64,000 bases of DNA from Leucaena leucocephala. Lineage: Eukaryota; Streptophyta; Magnoliopsida; Fabales; Fabaceae. The stretch is from contig CM073527.1 in the NCBI GenBank assembly GCA_037074615.1, positions 8,210,848 through 8,274,847 of the forward strand. Reading direction: 5' to 3'. The translations under genes were made by a program, and so were the position numbers. Under the pieces are notes generated by a model. The model saw nothing but the letters and a program-made list of their open reading frames with translations, had not been told where the DNA came from and did no database searches. Below are positions 32,444-44,986 of the stretch, piece by piece (positions within the stretch are counted from its first letter, which is position 1; every line of letters begins with the position of its first letter).

Positions 32444-35400
32444 TATCATATCCTAATTTTTCTCTATATGTATAAGACTAATAGAGGCAAGAGATTTAGA
32501 AAGGATTGTGATGATAAATAGAAAGAAAAAAAGAATTATCAGACAAAAATTTAAAGATAAGACTAAAATAAAAAATCTAAAAGTTCTATGGTGCAAAGTG
32601 TAAAGTAGACAAAAAGTTTTGGGCTATTAAGTATAATGATAAAAATTTGAGGGCGTAAAGTGTAATTTTTAAAGGTTCAAAGGTAAAATGGTAATTATAG
32701 AAAGTTGAGCCGAAAAAGACCCAAAAATAACTAGAATCATATTAGTCGCAAATTTTCCCAATAAATAGAGAAAATTATCTTGATCAGTTTGACGCAACAC
32801 ATAATTTTGATTTGAAGTCCCAAAATATTGATATGAATTTCTAAAGAAAACATTAATATAGTACCCTCTCGACCTTACAATCAAATTAAATTTGGTAGTA
32901 AATTCTTATAATTAATATAAGAAATATGAAACTAATAGAGCTTAAAAAGGAGTTTTGTAGAATTTATTATGGAATTTACAGTTGATTAAAACACCCGATA
33001 AATACGTTTTAAGGGGAATTTCTTAGAAGTTAAGCCCATGAAGATAGTGGATTATGTAGAGGGCCCAAAATGGTATCTTATAGGCTTAATAATATTTTCA
33101 GATAAATATATGGACTAAGGCTAATAAAGACTAAAAAAAAATACAAAATTACAAAAATGCTATTGAGTATGCCACTATCTTATGCATTATGCTAGAGATA
33201 GACGAAGGGTATTTTGGTCATTTGACTAAGGTTAGATAGTCAAGAAGAGTTCCCAGAATAGTTGTCCAAGGTCAGGGAATACTCTGATGAGGTGTGAAAA
33301 GACGATAATGCCCTTGAGATATTAAAGTAAATAAAGAAAAACCAAGGGGTGTTTTGGTAATCTGCCAAGAGATCTATAATTAAGTTTAGACCCATTACAA
33401 GAATATCAATGGTAGGAAGAATTTGGATGCCTGATTTAAGGTCAAAAAGCATATTATGAAATCTCAGTAAAATTAGATTAAAAAAATAATATAGTTTTTA
33501 AGATATCGGACTGAGCTGGTACCGGATTGGACTATAATTTTTCCAAATGCTTTCTCCCTTTGAAAATTCATCACATGGGATATGAGGTGTCCTTTGATGA
33601 TGTCATGGAAGATGTCATCTCATTGACTTCTAGGGCAAGCTAATCCAAGATCAAATATGAGCTATAAGATCAAATAGTGCACAAAGTGATATTTGCTAGT
33701 CATTTTCCATGGAATTTTTCTATAAATGCCCACATAATTCTGCTTCAAAACTGTCGCATGAGAACCCTTGGGGAAGCTATGGCAAAATGGAAACTCAAGC
33801 TAAGACGAAGAAGAGTCCAAGGTCCAAAGTTCAAGCTAGCTAGAGATTAAAGGTAAGCATTCTATTCTAACTTATTTTCCTCTAATTTGGGGGCTTGAGC
33901 TTAGGACTTTCATGGAAGAAAGTTGAGTTTTCTCTAAGGTGTATGTGCTTTCCAAAAGCCATATATGAAAGGAGAAAGAAGAAATTAAAGTTAGAGTTAT
34001 GTGATTGATGCTTAAATAAGCTAGTTAGATGATTGGTTGTTGAATCAAGTTGATATTTTTGACTTTGCCAAGAAGGAGATCTTTTGGTCTGCACTGTTAA
34101 TGATAGAAGGAGATGGAATTTCAATGATCTAGTACTTCCATTGAATTTATATGATAATTTTGTGTAGGATTGGATAGGTTGTGAACCTTAGAAGTGTTAG
34201 AATTAAAAGTTATAATTCTTGGAATTCTTCTCTATTACTGTTCACTAGTATGAACAGTAATTGGAATTTAATGATTTTGATGCTTCTAATGGTTTTAAAA
34301 TAAAAAGTTGTGTGGGATAAAGTAGAGAAACAAGTATTGGAAGCATTGAAATCAAAATGAGAATTTTTGGAAGAATTATGTATGAGTTACAAATCTGTCC
34401 AGAACAGTGCATAGGAGTAGGAATTTCATGATTCTAAGTTCATAAATGGATTCAAAAGATGAAATTGTGTAGGGTAAAGTCAAGACATCAATTGATTCAA
34501 AGGCCAAGTCAATTAGTAAAGATCAAAGGAAGTTTTGTTAGTTAAAGTAAGTTTAATGATCAAGGAAGTTAGATTGTGATAGATGGATGATTATGTGATG
34601 TTAGGATTTGATATTGGACTCCAAAGAGGCAGCCACACATCAAAAAGAAGTAAGAAGAAAGAGGAAAAGCAAAGTTAAAGTGAAAGAAAGTCAAGTATAT
34701 GAGGTAGTACATTTATCCTAAACTTGTATGTATTAAATGTTATACATAGTTGTGTTATGGCTATGTTGAATTGTGTTGCATATGTGTTTATGATTGAAGC
34801 TCTATTTCTATAATTACTTTGGCCAATTGTATTTTATATGTTACATGGAAGCATGCACATTATACAATGTTAACACTTTCACAAGCAAGCACAAAGTATT
34901 TACATTATTAATACATGCATTATTTAGTACCATTTGCTACTGAGATTTCCCTAGAAATCTCACCCCTCCATATAATCCCAATCCCAGTAGGTTTATGAAT
35001 GATGAAAGAGGATGATGAATCATGAAGTAAAGCTAGGGATTGGATAGTCTAAACGTTATGTAAAGAATTGTTATAAGTAATGTTGCTATATGATCAATAT
35101 AAGTAGTGATGGTCATGATGTAATGAAAATTAGTAAATGGTGAGATAAATATATGAACTTTTACAAACATTTAGTTAACATGTCAATCTTTATTTTGACA
35201 CTAAGAACCCCTTATTTCAATGTATGTACAAAGAGAATGAATTTTTCCAAATATAGGGACGAGAACCTGTTTTTAGAATTTTTGACCAAACGAACAGTAA
35301 TCATTGGTGATTAAACTGTATTAATTGGCTAAGCATTTGGTAAAGAAATTATTTTCCCCTTAAATTTAAATATGTTAGCTTCGAGTATAATTTTGAATCA

Positions 35401-35588
35401 CTTTATTTTTGATTTTTCTAGAATTAATTATGATTTTTTGAAGTTTATCGCCTAATATGGAATACCATATGAACAGTAACTCGAGAAGAGTAAAATTTCA
35501 GATTTAGCTAATGGGCTTTCAAGGTCTTGTAAGTGGTTATAAATACTACTGAATGGTCACTAAGACATATGAAAGTAAGGATGTTTCA
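32444..35588 (+). mobile_element. 5' LTR of A2
   Basis: Starts TATCATATCC (mutated TGTCATATCC) and ends GATGTTTCA, 3145 bp. It is longer than the A1 LTRs because it keeps the segment 34070-34540, also present in A3 and in the A2 3' LTR. TATA at 33718. Confidence 0.85.
33718..33729 (+). promoter_or_regulatory. TATA box of the A2 5' LTR
   Basis: TCTATAAATGCC, the diverged counterpart of the site at 238. The equivalent segment is deleted from the A2 3' LTR. Confidence 0.6.
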
Positions 35589-35590
35589 TT

Positions 35591-35603
35591 TTAGCATAAG
35601 AGT
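35591..35603 (+). other. Degenerate primer-binding site of A2
   Basis: TTAGCATAAGAGT stands where TTGGTATCAGAGC is expected, three bases after the LTR end. Several mismatches show decay. Confidence 0.65.
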
Positions 35604-35790
35604 AGAAGTTTTTAGTATAATATAAGACAGTCCCCATACCCTAACTTTAAGTAATAAGTGCTTTGTTAAGTTAGAGTATTTATTGTGATAGTTAGTATTG
35701 CTTATTTAAGTAACTCCTATAGAAGTAGATATGTGATTTCACAAAATTAAGTCAGAGCTATCAGTTAATAAGGGAAACCCCTGGCTAGTA

Positions 35791-36600
35791 ATGATATATG
35801 AAGATGATGTATATCCAGACTTTGATCCTCATTCAAATAGTGAAAAGAGTTCAGATGGTAGTATAGGGGATCAATGAGGGAGGTCTATAATAGAATATCC
35901 CATAAATGTGTTTGTAGACTCAAATATGTAGTCTGCAGGTTATGTAGAGATTCAGTCTAAAGTTGTATGTGTATCAGATGATGTAAGTCTAGTGACTCTA
36001 TACAATATAAGTTTGTGGGAGTGCCCTTTAATGTAAGCCCTATTCCTTCGATGAGAGGACAAATTATGGCCGAGGAAGCTGAGTACTGGTACTGGATTAC
36101 AGGTAGAGCAAATATTATTCCTCCTTTACCAGAGTTTGAGGATATATTTGATATGAGTAACATATAATAGTCCCTTAATTCAGAGATCTAGTCAGTCCAC
36201 GACAATCCCTTCCTATTCTTGTAGTCTAGGAATATATGACTGCATAGATAAAGATCAATGTGATACTCCTGGTCCTAGTCAACCCCAGCCTTTTTTGTTA
36301 AAAACAGATAATGTTGACTATATTAGTCTCAAGAAAGCTATCGAGAGTGAATTACTCAGTCTAAGTTAAGGGATGGATAGGAGTAGAGATCAAGAGTAGT
36401 TAGTTTATCTGTATTTCCTCAATGCCGTATAAGGGATGATAAACATATATACAATAGAGGGTATTAACCTGAATTAGGTTTACACTCTAGAAGATTAGCA
36501 TGAGATGGTAGTGAGCTAGATATTGCCATATACCCCTACATGGCACGTAGAGCTAAGTGAGTTTTTGGTGAATGATCAGCCAACTGATATACAGGGGTGA
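35791..36600 (+). pseudogene. Orphan open frame of A2, degenerate copy
   Basis: Full-length counterpart of 4632-5448. It begins with a proper ATG and spans 810 bp, that is 270 codons including the final TGA. It shares blocks such as AEYWYWI, DQCDTPGPSQPQ and TPTWHVELSE with A1, and extends through the position where A1 is frameshifted (reading PEFEDIFDMSN). It contains several in-frame stops. The two copies differ widely at the DNA level while keeping recognisable protein blocks, which suggests the frame was once coding. No known domain is recognised. Confidence 0.5.
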
Positions 36601-36868
36601 CATTTCTATATGCAAAAGTATTTGCAGTTCATTATTCGCTAGAAAAGAATGTAAAAAGAGATGATGGGTAATGTAAATTTATAAATAGTGTAAAGTAAAG
36701 TAATTACATAGAAGTAAGATAGTTATGAAGTACCCCAAATATGTAGTTGACATGTATGTAATATGTGTATAAATGTTATGATGACATGAAATATAAGTTT
36801 TGACATGATACAATAAAATGATAATTAGTTGATATGTTCTCTATTTAATTGGCTTATGGCAGATAGAT

Positions 36869-36970
36869 ATGGATGATTTTCAATGGACTCAAGCTCTTCA
36901 AAGTCAAGAACAAGAATTGGCCATTGCTAGAGTAGAGATTGGACAAAGAACATTAGAAGAGAATGTTTAG
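36869..36970 (+). CDS. Hypothetical 33-codon frame before the palindrome array
   Basis: A short frame (MDDFQWTQALQSQEQELAIA and 13 more residues) lies directly before the array at 36986. It is amphipathic and Glu/Gln-rich and could be a helix. It has no counterpart in A1, where this segment is missing. It may be chance, or the start of a lost gag-like frame. Confidence 0.2.
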   Translation: MDDFQWTQALQSQEQELAIARVEIGQRTLEENV

Positions 36971-36985
36971 AGAAAGCTATGTCTA

Positions 36986-37273
36986 AGTCACGATGTGAAG
37001 ATATTTTGGGTCACGATAAAGATTTACAGATGTGTTTTGGTCGTGACGAGTAAAGACCATTGGTTGTGACGGGAAGTTCCAGAACTATCAGGTCATAATG
37101 AGTCAGGTCATAGGATGCGACTAATGTGCACAAAGTAGTTTATGTCATAACATGAGAAGACCTTTGGACACAACTGAAGGGCACATAGCTGTCAAGTTGT
37201 GACAATTAGATTGAGATAGTTGCGACTAATGTTCACAGAGGATACATGACTAGCCAGTACTTAGGTTGTGACT
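36986..37273 (+). repeat. Phased array of paired GTCGTGAC-type palindromes (A2)
   Basis: Degenerate copies of GGTCGTGACC begin at about 36986, 37009, 37039, 37062, 37091, 37114, 37143, 37166, 37195, 37218, 37243 and 37264. Spacing alternates 23 and 29-30 bp for the first ten, a repeat of about 52 bp with two motifs each. A1 lacks the whole segment. Confidence 0.8.
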
Positions 37274-39110
37274 AGAATGCATAAAGACCTAATGATTAGA
37301 ATGAAGATGCCGACCTCACTTAAGTTTATCAGTTATAGGTTTAGTACAGCATGTAGGCAAACCAAATAGTACAAGGTACTGAGATACAAAAGATTAGTTC
37401 AAGAAGAGGTTCAAAAGTATATCCTCCGTATGATTACCAGGGGTCGATCTATGTTACAAAAGACTTTGTTTAGCTAGTATTTACTGAACAAAATAATTAG
37501 AAGATTTTCCTAGAAATAAGCCTAATACATGCTTAGGGTTAGAGAGTGATAGTTCATAGATAGAGAGCTAATATTCCTGAAATAGAGGGATCCTATCACA
37601 AAGAAACAGTAATCCAACAGACTTGTAGTAGAGCACCCTCATGGAGCAAAGTTTACTAGATGATTATTGAGATTCATGTGACTTAAGTTAGTCTGGATCA
37701 AGAGAAAGACCAGACAGGAACAACAATTTGGTCAAGAACATACTAAGACTAATGTATAGACAGAAGAAGTTAAGAGATAGTAGAGAGATACAGAAGTTAC
37801 TCCATATAGATGGAGGTTAATTTGCTCACCTGAGAAGTTTTCTTAAATAGTTTTACGAGAAGCGTTCCTCTAAATTAGAAATAGATGAGCATGTGGCTAA
37901 GGGTTAAAGCAAGAAAAGAGAAACCTTTTGATAAATAAGTAACCGAATTCATCCATATGAATAATGATAGTTGAATAACTGAGAAGTTAGTTCACAGATT
38001 GAATTCTATGTTACAAAGAAAGAATTTTTCTCAGGTAATGGTAGAAGTTCAACAGAGCGTAGATGTATGCAAGATTAGAAATAGAAATGTATGATGTATA
38101 AAGAGAGGATGGTAGCCATAAATTCAAAGATAAAGAGACTCTCTAATTTAAGAAAGAGTAATGAGCAAGAGTCAGATTAAGTAAAGAATGGTCGAGTATA
38201 TACCCTAGTAAGAGGGTAATGTGGCAACCTAAGTTAAATGAGTAGTTATCTCAGGTTCCTGAATAAATGGTCTGGATATGATAGATAATATGATAGAGGA
38301 AATAATACTTTAAAGTTTACCTAGTTAATTATTTAATTGTAGTGTGCGTATGATGGATGGTTGGACAAATTATGTGATGATTAATTATATGGCTTATGTT
38401 GCCATAAGTGATGATGAATAGTTGTATCTCCTTGTAGTTATCATATGATGACACGCATGTTAGAGCATGCTTAAATGATTGTATCTCCTTGTATATTATG
38501 CATGTTAGAGCATGCTTAAATGATTGCATCTCCTTGTATATTATGCATGTTAAAGTATGCTATGATGAATGAATACTCCCCTTTCGCATTTCATTAAGGG
38601 TAGAGTATATATGGTGAGAAAGTTATGTTGCTCTTATACCATACAACATGCAATTAAATAATTCAACTTGGTAATGATAAAGTAATAGAAAAGTGTTAAA
38701 CGAGATAGTTAGCCAGTTAATTCCCAAAGAATAGAATGAGAATTTATGACCAGACAATAATAGCAGAAAATGAGATTAGAGATGAATGTTAGTAGCAAAT
38801 CTATAGACATACGATTATAGCACTCAGGACATATCCCTTTAGTAGGGAGAAGATATATGAATGATGTACCATGAACTTGAAATGAAATGATATGTAGTTA
38901 TGAAAGATGATGTAGCTCTAAGAAGGAGTAATGTCTCTGTAATAGAAGTTAATATTCTCGTAATAGAGCTAGATTGCTCTTGCGATAGAGTCAGTTTGCT
39001 CTTCAAATAGAGCAAAGAGAATAGACAATGTAGTTCATGTTAAAGCCATGTCAACTAGATAAGATGCACAAATTATGACAAATATGTGCATGGTAGAGCC
39101 TGTGTAGCTC
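37274..39110 (+). mobile_element. Non-coding internal sequence of A2, first part
   Basis: Colinear with A1 5755-7630. No gene. It includes the 45-bp tandem repeats at 38455. The minus frame 38329-38529 merely reads those repeats. B2 interrupts it after GTAGCTCTCTAC. Confidence 0.65.
38455..38560 (+). repeat. 45-bp tandem repeat around GCATGTTAGAGCATGC
   Basis: Units start at 38455, 38500 and 38545 (the third is partial). Each carries the inverted repeat GCATGTTAGAGCATGC and ATCTCCTTGTATATTAT. A1 has fewer, diverged units at 6988-7060, so copy number has changed between elements. Confidence 0.8.
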
Positions 39111-39115
39111 TCTAC
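39111..39115. other. Target site duplication of B2 (5' copy)
   Basis: TCTAC before the B2 LTR corresponds to TCTAT at 46185-46189 after it, with one mismatch. A1 at 7620-7635 shows the uninterrupted site. Confidence 0.7.
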
Positions 39116-39707
39116 TGTCATATCCCAATTTTTAGGCCTGGAAGCCTAGTATGTAACCTGAAAAATGTAGGCTACTAGACCATATTATGCAGGAGTCCCA
39201 GAAGTATACGAATGATGTTTAGGGACTAAACTGCAAGAAAGTGAAAATTCAGGGAAAATAGTGAAAGTCCCTGTGGGCATAATGGAAAAGTAAGAGGTGT
39301 TTCTTTGGAATCTAGCCACCAGAGTGCTTGGGCTTAGTTAAAAACCCAAGATAACATTTAAAAGCCCAAAAACGTAGGCCCAAGGATTATGGAGTTTAAG
39401 AGGCATTAAAATAATATTTTAGTGCGTTTCCATAAAGTAAGGTTACCCAGTTAAGGATAGAACTAGAAAAAGTGATTAGATATGACTGTAGACCATGAGG
39501 TGGCATGAAATGTCTCCTCATGGGACCCACAAGGTGCCACACGGCATGATTACAGGAAAAGAAGAAAAGTTAAGGACACATGTCATGAGATTAGAAAAAG
39601 AGGAAAAAGTAAAAAGGACACATGGCACAATCTCAGCAGCTCATTCCAGGAAAAGGCTATGGACTTATCTGGAGAGGCTGAGTCAGCTAGTGAGGAGTCC
39701 CAAGGGC

Positions 39708-39712
39708 CCCAC
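39708..39712. other. Target site duplication of A3 (5' copy)
   Basis: CCCAC here matches CCCAC at 44816-44820 exactly. B1 at 3220-3230 shows the B-family LTR without the insertion. Confidence 0.85.
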
Positions 39713-40670
39713 TGTCATATCCCTAATTTTCTGACCTGATGTACCTGTACAGTTTATCTGCAATGGATATAAGATTCTTGGAATAAATTGTATCAGATTG
39801 GGAAAAGAAAGGGAAGGATTAATAACTAAGGAAAGAATAGGGACCAAAATGCAAATTGAAAAGTTTGAAGACAAAAAGTTGAAGTAGAAATAAAAGGAGG
39901 GACCTAAATGCAATTAATGAAAAGTTCAGGGACTAAAGTGCAATTATTCAAAAGTTAAGGGACCTAAATGTAAGTGTGGAAAAGTTGATCCAAAACAGAT
40001 CAAAAATACCCAGAATCATATCAGACCCAAATTTTACCAGTAGATAGACAAAAATATTCCAGTCAGTTTAACGCAACAAAGAATTTTGATTTGAGGTCCC
40101 GATTAATTGATATAAATTTCTGAAGTCGGAAGGAATTATTACAGTATTTTTTAGATCTCAGAATCAGATGAGACCTTATAGAAAATTCATATATTTAATA
40201 TATGAATTTATAAAATTGAGAGAGTCAGAAAAGGAATCCTGTAGAAACCATACGGGATTTTACAGTGAAATAAAATACTTGATAAATATGATCGGGAGAG
40301 TTATATTATAAATTGGGCCATAAAGGCAATACAGGCAATAAGCGCATAATAATGCCCAAATGGCACCATCATGAGCCCATTAAGGTGACTGAACAGTTAA
40401 GTGGGCCAGAGACCAAAGCAGTCCAAGAAAAGTGCAAAATTACGAAAATGCCCCTGGATGCCCATACTGTACCAGTAGTGGATGGAGGTCATTTTGGTCA
40501 CTCTAAACAGGCTAAAAATGTGTCATATAGTATAAAGAGGATTATTTAGAGTCCATATACACCTTGAGGTAGTATAAAGAGGTGTGAAATGATGATTTTG
40601 CCCTTAGGGTTAGTACAGTGCAAGAAAGGACACCAAAGGTATTTTGGTCATTTTCCAAGGGATGGATGGC

Positions 40671-40675
40671 AGATA
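40671..40675. other. Target site duplication of the copia solo LTR (5' copy)
   Basis: AGATA, repeated exactly at 42567-42571. Confidence 0.85.
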
Positions 40676-42566
40676 TGTTGGAAAATGTGCCCTAGGGGCC
40701 AATCATTGTCTTATGAACATTACTGATTTATGAATTTATTAATTGTATTATCATATTATTTGCATGTTTACTGTGATGACCATCCTTGGATAATTCATGA
40801 TCTTATCCTAAATGTCCCTGGTCGGTCATCTATGCGGGAGTAGAGATGAAATAAGACCAGTATGACTTTGAAGATGTATAGAGATATAAATCAAAGTCAT
40901 ATACACATGTAAGAGTACAAGGTGTTGGACCGACCCGCTATGAGAGAGTTGCATGGGTTACGTCATAATCTTCTCTCATATACAAACCATGTCACTATGC
41001 CCTTTGACCTGAGATCATCATGGATTCCTACATGACAAACACTTAGCTTTGGCCTAGTCAAAAGTCACTTTTAACCGAGTGATCATAAAGACTATGTTCG
41101 GGCTTAGTGGTTTTTCATGCGGAGGAATGTGAATGGTCAAGATGGAATTTATCCCTCACATTCGTAGAGAGATATTACTGGGCCCCTCGATGAGTGAGTT
41201 TGAGAAATGTATGGCCATACTGTAATGGAAAGGTAGTTCCATTTCTATAGTCAGACTACTCAGGGATCGAGAAAGTAACAGTCAGGAATAGGAGGATGAT
41301 ATTATCCATGCCTCATCCATGACCAAAATATCGCGTGATAGAAGGGACATGATATGGTTGTATAAAAGGTTACATCGTTTATCGATTCTCATATGATTTG
41401 GGTAATCATTATGTCTTGCTAGAGACCGCTTGTGACTTGTGGGCCAGTATAGCAAATGGCCACTGCCAACTTCATATGGGCCTACAGGGTCACACACAAA
41501 ATAGCCCAACACGAGCTATGATGTCCAGATTCATTGAATCTAAGACGTGTCTAGATTCAATGAATGATCCAGGGTTGATGTATATATTTATTTATATTTA
41601 TATTTGTATATATATAAATTTGTATATATATATTATATATAAGGGATATATAGGATTTAATTTATAAGGATAAATTAAATCTCTATCACGTTTGAATTTG
41701 AAATTCAAATTGATAGGATATCTCATATAAGAGATATTTACAAGATTTAATTTATAAGGATAAATTAAATCTCTAGCACGTTTGAATTTGAAATTCAAAT
41801 TGATAGGTTAGGATATCTCATATAAGAGATATTTACAAGATTTAATTTATAAGGATAAATTAAATCTCTATCACGTTTGAATTTGAAATTCAAATTGATA
41901 GGATATCTCAAATTTGATTTATGAGAATAAATCAAATACAGTCCAATCTTATCTTTATTTAAATTAAATAAATAGGTGAATTAAATCTGTGGGACGGATT
42001 TAATATAAACATTATTTATTTAATTAGTTTCTTATCAAATTATACAATATGTGATATTGTATTCGGAATTAATATAGATTAATTCCAAAATCCAATTCGG
42101 TTGAAAAAACGCAGAGCATCCTATATATCCGATTTTAGGAGCTACATTTTGAATACAACACATAACACAAAAAGGGCCGAACGGAATCTGTAAAAGGTTT
42201 GCAGATAAGAAACTGCTAAAGTAGAGACGGAGAGGATGAACTCTTGAGAAAGCCTTGGAGGGGCAGGAGACGCTAGCACGTCGTTTGTTGTTGGAACGCT
42301 ATTCGTGTGGATACCAGTAGAGGAAGACGGCCTGAGGAGTCGACTTCTTGCGATCAAAAAGAGAGCACGAGCAGCGGAGAGAAGCTGTGGATGTCTCCTT
42401 ACGATCGAAAAGAGATCACCATCCGCAGAGAGAAGCTGTGGAAGTCGCTGAGAAATACTGAGGGTAATGCTTCTTCCTACTTGACTTAAACACATACGGT
42501 AGATCCTGGCAAGGAATGAAAAAAATTTTAAATTAATTTCCGCTGCGTGTCTTCCAATTCCTTACA
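40676..42566 (+). mobile_element. Ty1/copia solo LTR C2
   Basis: It starts TGTTGGAAAATGTGCCCTAG, very like the TGTTGGAAATATGCCCTAGA start of Angela/BARE-type copia LTRs, and ends CCTTACA. It is 1891 bp with an exact AGATA duplication on both sides. There is no internal sequence, so it is a solo LTR. It is the innermost, and so youngest, layer of the nest. Frames inside it (41282-41512 minus, 41398-41667 plus, 42142-42495 minus) are not conserved genes. Confidence 0.9.
41654..41925 (+). repeat. Three hairpin-rich 90-95 bp tandem units in the copia LTR
   Basis: Units start at 41654, 41744 and 41839. Each contains ATTTAATTTAT-AAGG-ATAAATTAAAT, a perfect 11-bp stem with a 4-base loop, the near-palindrome TTTGAATTTGAAATTCAAA, and a GATATCTC...GAGATAT stem. 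The third unit lacks the last stem. Confidence 0.9.
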
Positions 42567-42905
42567 AGATAAATATTCAGTATATCATTTTCAATGGTAT
42601 GAGAAGCCTAGATATTGATTTCCAGGACATAATACATATCTTGGTATATTGTAAAAAAATTCAGAACAGAAAATAATCCGGTTGTTGTGAAACTGCTCCG
42701 ATCGGTACCGGATTGGACTGAAATTTTTCCAGAACCTTCTTTACATGGGCAGCACGCCACCTAACCCTCTTAGGTGTCCCATGAGCTGTCCCACATGATG
42801 TTATAATTATTCTTTTTAGAAAAAGTTAAATCCAAGATTAAATGTGAGCCTTTAGATCAAATAGTAACCAAATCAATCTTGGGCATCCATTTCTACCCAA
42901 ATTTC

Positions 42906-42917
42906 TCTATAAATACC
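42906..42917 (+). promoter_or_regulatory. TATA box of the A3 LTR
   Basis: TCTATAAATACC in the same context as 238 and 10972. Confidence 0.6.
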
Positions 42918-44986
42918 CCCTATTCAGATCACTTTGGCATGCATGGTGAACCATAGGGAAACTCTTGCAAAATTTCCATTCAACCAAGAAAGAACAACCA
43001 AAGTAAACTAACAAGCAAGGCAATCATCTCCCTTGATCTTGAGCTTTGTTCTAGCAAGTTAGCTCATGGTTTTAAGGGGTTTTCATGCTATATTTCCCTT
43101 ATGGTTGCTTCTGTAAGTTCTATTCATATATGGTTAAAATATGAGTTTTATGTTATGGATAGTTTAGACAAGCTTAAACAAGCTAGAATCAAGTGGTATA
43201 AGCTTGGGAATTCAAGTATGTTTGGATTTAGGGTTTTGTGTTCTTGCTGGTACTGTACATGATACTGTTCATATGATGGAATTTCATGATTTTGATTCTT
43301 CCAATGAGTTTAAAATGGAAAATTGTGTGGGGATAAAGTAGGAGAACAAGTATTGGAAGCATTGGAATCAAAATGTGAATTTTTGGAAAATGGGACATCC
43401 ATTTCGGTTTGGTACTGTAGCAATTGGTATGTTTTGATTTTGAAAATTATGATTTCATATTTGGATTTTACATGAAAAATTATGTGGAAATTAACCATGA
43501 GAATTTATTTTGGAAAGGTGGAAGTAGGAAACATAAATTAGAGAAAGAAAGGGAGCTAGTGAAAACCTAGTCTTGAATTTGGTTTCAAGTTGAGTTGTAA
43601 CTTGATATTATGTTGTAATGGCTAGGTTTTGACATTTGTGAAGGAAGGAAAGCACTTCAAGAAGTCTTGACCAAGATAGCTAAGAGGTAGCAAGGATACC
43701 TAACTATAACTCATGTTTGTCTAATTGTTTTGTTTGCTTGTTGATTATGGTGTTTGGTTGAGCTTGAGCTTATATCATCATGTTATGATGAAGTATGAAT
43801 GATTGCAACTCCTTGCAAGTTATGTCATGACAATATGCATGTTAGAGTTTTCTTATGGACCATTATGAAGTAGCTCCCATCTCATGATAACATGTTAAGC
43901 ATCCAATTATTCATGCATGATAATATAGTTTGTGTAACTTGCTATTGGAATTTCCATAAAATCTCATTCCTTCCACATGCATAACTATGTTTTAGGTGCT
44001 GGATCCTCTCAAGGGAAGAGAGTAAATGTTTATGAATAAGTTTGTATAATAAGTTATATGACTTACATGACACTATGGGATGATATGCTAGTATGCATGG
44101 TGTATGTTTTCATAAACCTGTTCTAAGGAAGTGGTGATGTGACGATTATTATGATGCCTAAATCAGCGATCTTTAGTTTCAAATTTGGCACGATAAAATT
44201 TAAGATATAGAGCTTTAAATGAACACCAAGAATGCCTCATTTGGATAAGTATCCGAATTTTTATGATTTTCCAAAGTTGGAAGTAAGATATGGAATTGAG
44301 ATAAAATGAGTGCTGAGAGGCAGTGATGTTCACGCAATGATTTTATATATCAAATGAACGAGTTGTTCTATGAAATTTTATGAGCTTAAATAGGACATCT
44401 AGACCTTCAAATCCATAGGTAACACAGTTTATTTGTATAAGTAACCAAAGGGAAATTAATATTTAACGTTAAGACAAAGAAACTGGAACTTCCATATTTT
44501 ACCAAATGAACAGTGATTTTTAACCAATAAACTGATTTCGTGTGAACAAGATAACCTCAATTTCATATTTTCCCTCAAATATTTATTAAAGAGATTTAAT
44601 TATAAATTGGAACTATATTATTTTGATTTTTCTACAATTAATTATGAATTTTCAAGGTAGGGTACATGTTCTAGAATTACTAAATGAACATTAACAGTGA
44701 ACAATACCCCGAGAGCAAATCTTTTGGAAATGGATGTTTTCAAAGCAAATGACATGTAATTGGTTCCAATTACTTCTAATGGAGTATAACTGAGGTTAAA
44801 AGTAAGGATGTGACACCCACCATTGTGCCACATATCCCCTGAGGTGTCCTTGGATGATGTCATAATGGTGAGTCATCAAGGAGGGTGATGTCATCATGAT
44901 GATGCAGGCGAAGCTTTTTGTGGAAGCTAAGCAATCTAGGCCATTCATCATGATTCAATCTGGACCATTCATTTCACTTCCACTCA

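Larger units (their letters stand above)
39713..44815 (+). mobile_element. A3, solo LTR of family A, interrupted by a copia solo LTR
   Basis: Starts TGTCATATCCC, ends GGATGTGACA, with a perfect 5-bp target duplication. Excluding the copia insertion and one copy of its duplication, the LTR is about 3.2 kb, the longest of the family here. Frames within it (39495-39734 crossing its start, 40313-40549, minus 43310-43498, minus 44642-44863) are chance readings. Confidence 0.9.

Noticed and set aside
41282..42495. Open frames in the copia LTR (41282-41512, 41398-41667, 42142-42495, 42307-42489)
   Set aside because: They overlap each other on both strands within a solo LTR and show no domain.
42595..42608. 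TGGTATGAGAAGCC, a possible primer-binding site after the copia LTR
   Set aside because: The exact AGATA duplication at 42567-42571 ends the copia LTR earlier. The TGGTATGAGAAG region aligns with A-family LTR sequence at 10661 (TCAATGGTAGGAAG), so it is host LTR sequence.
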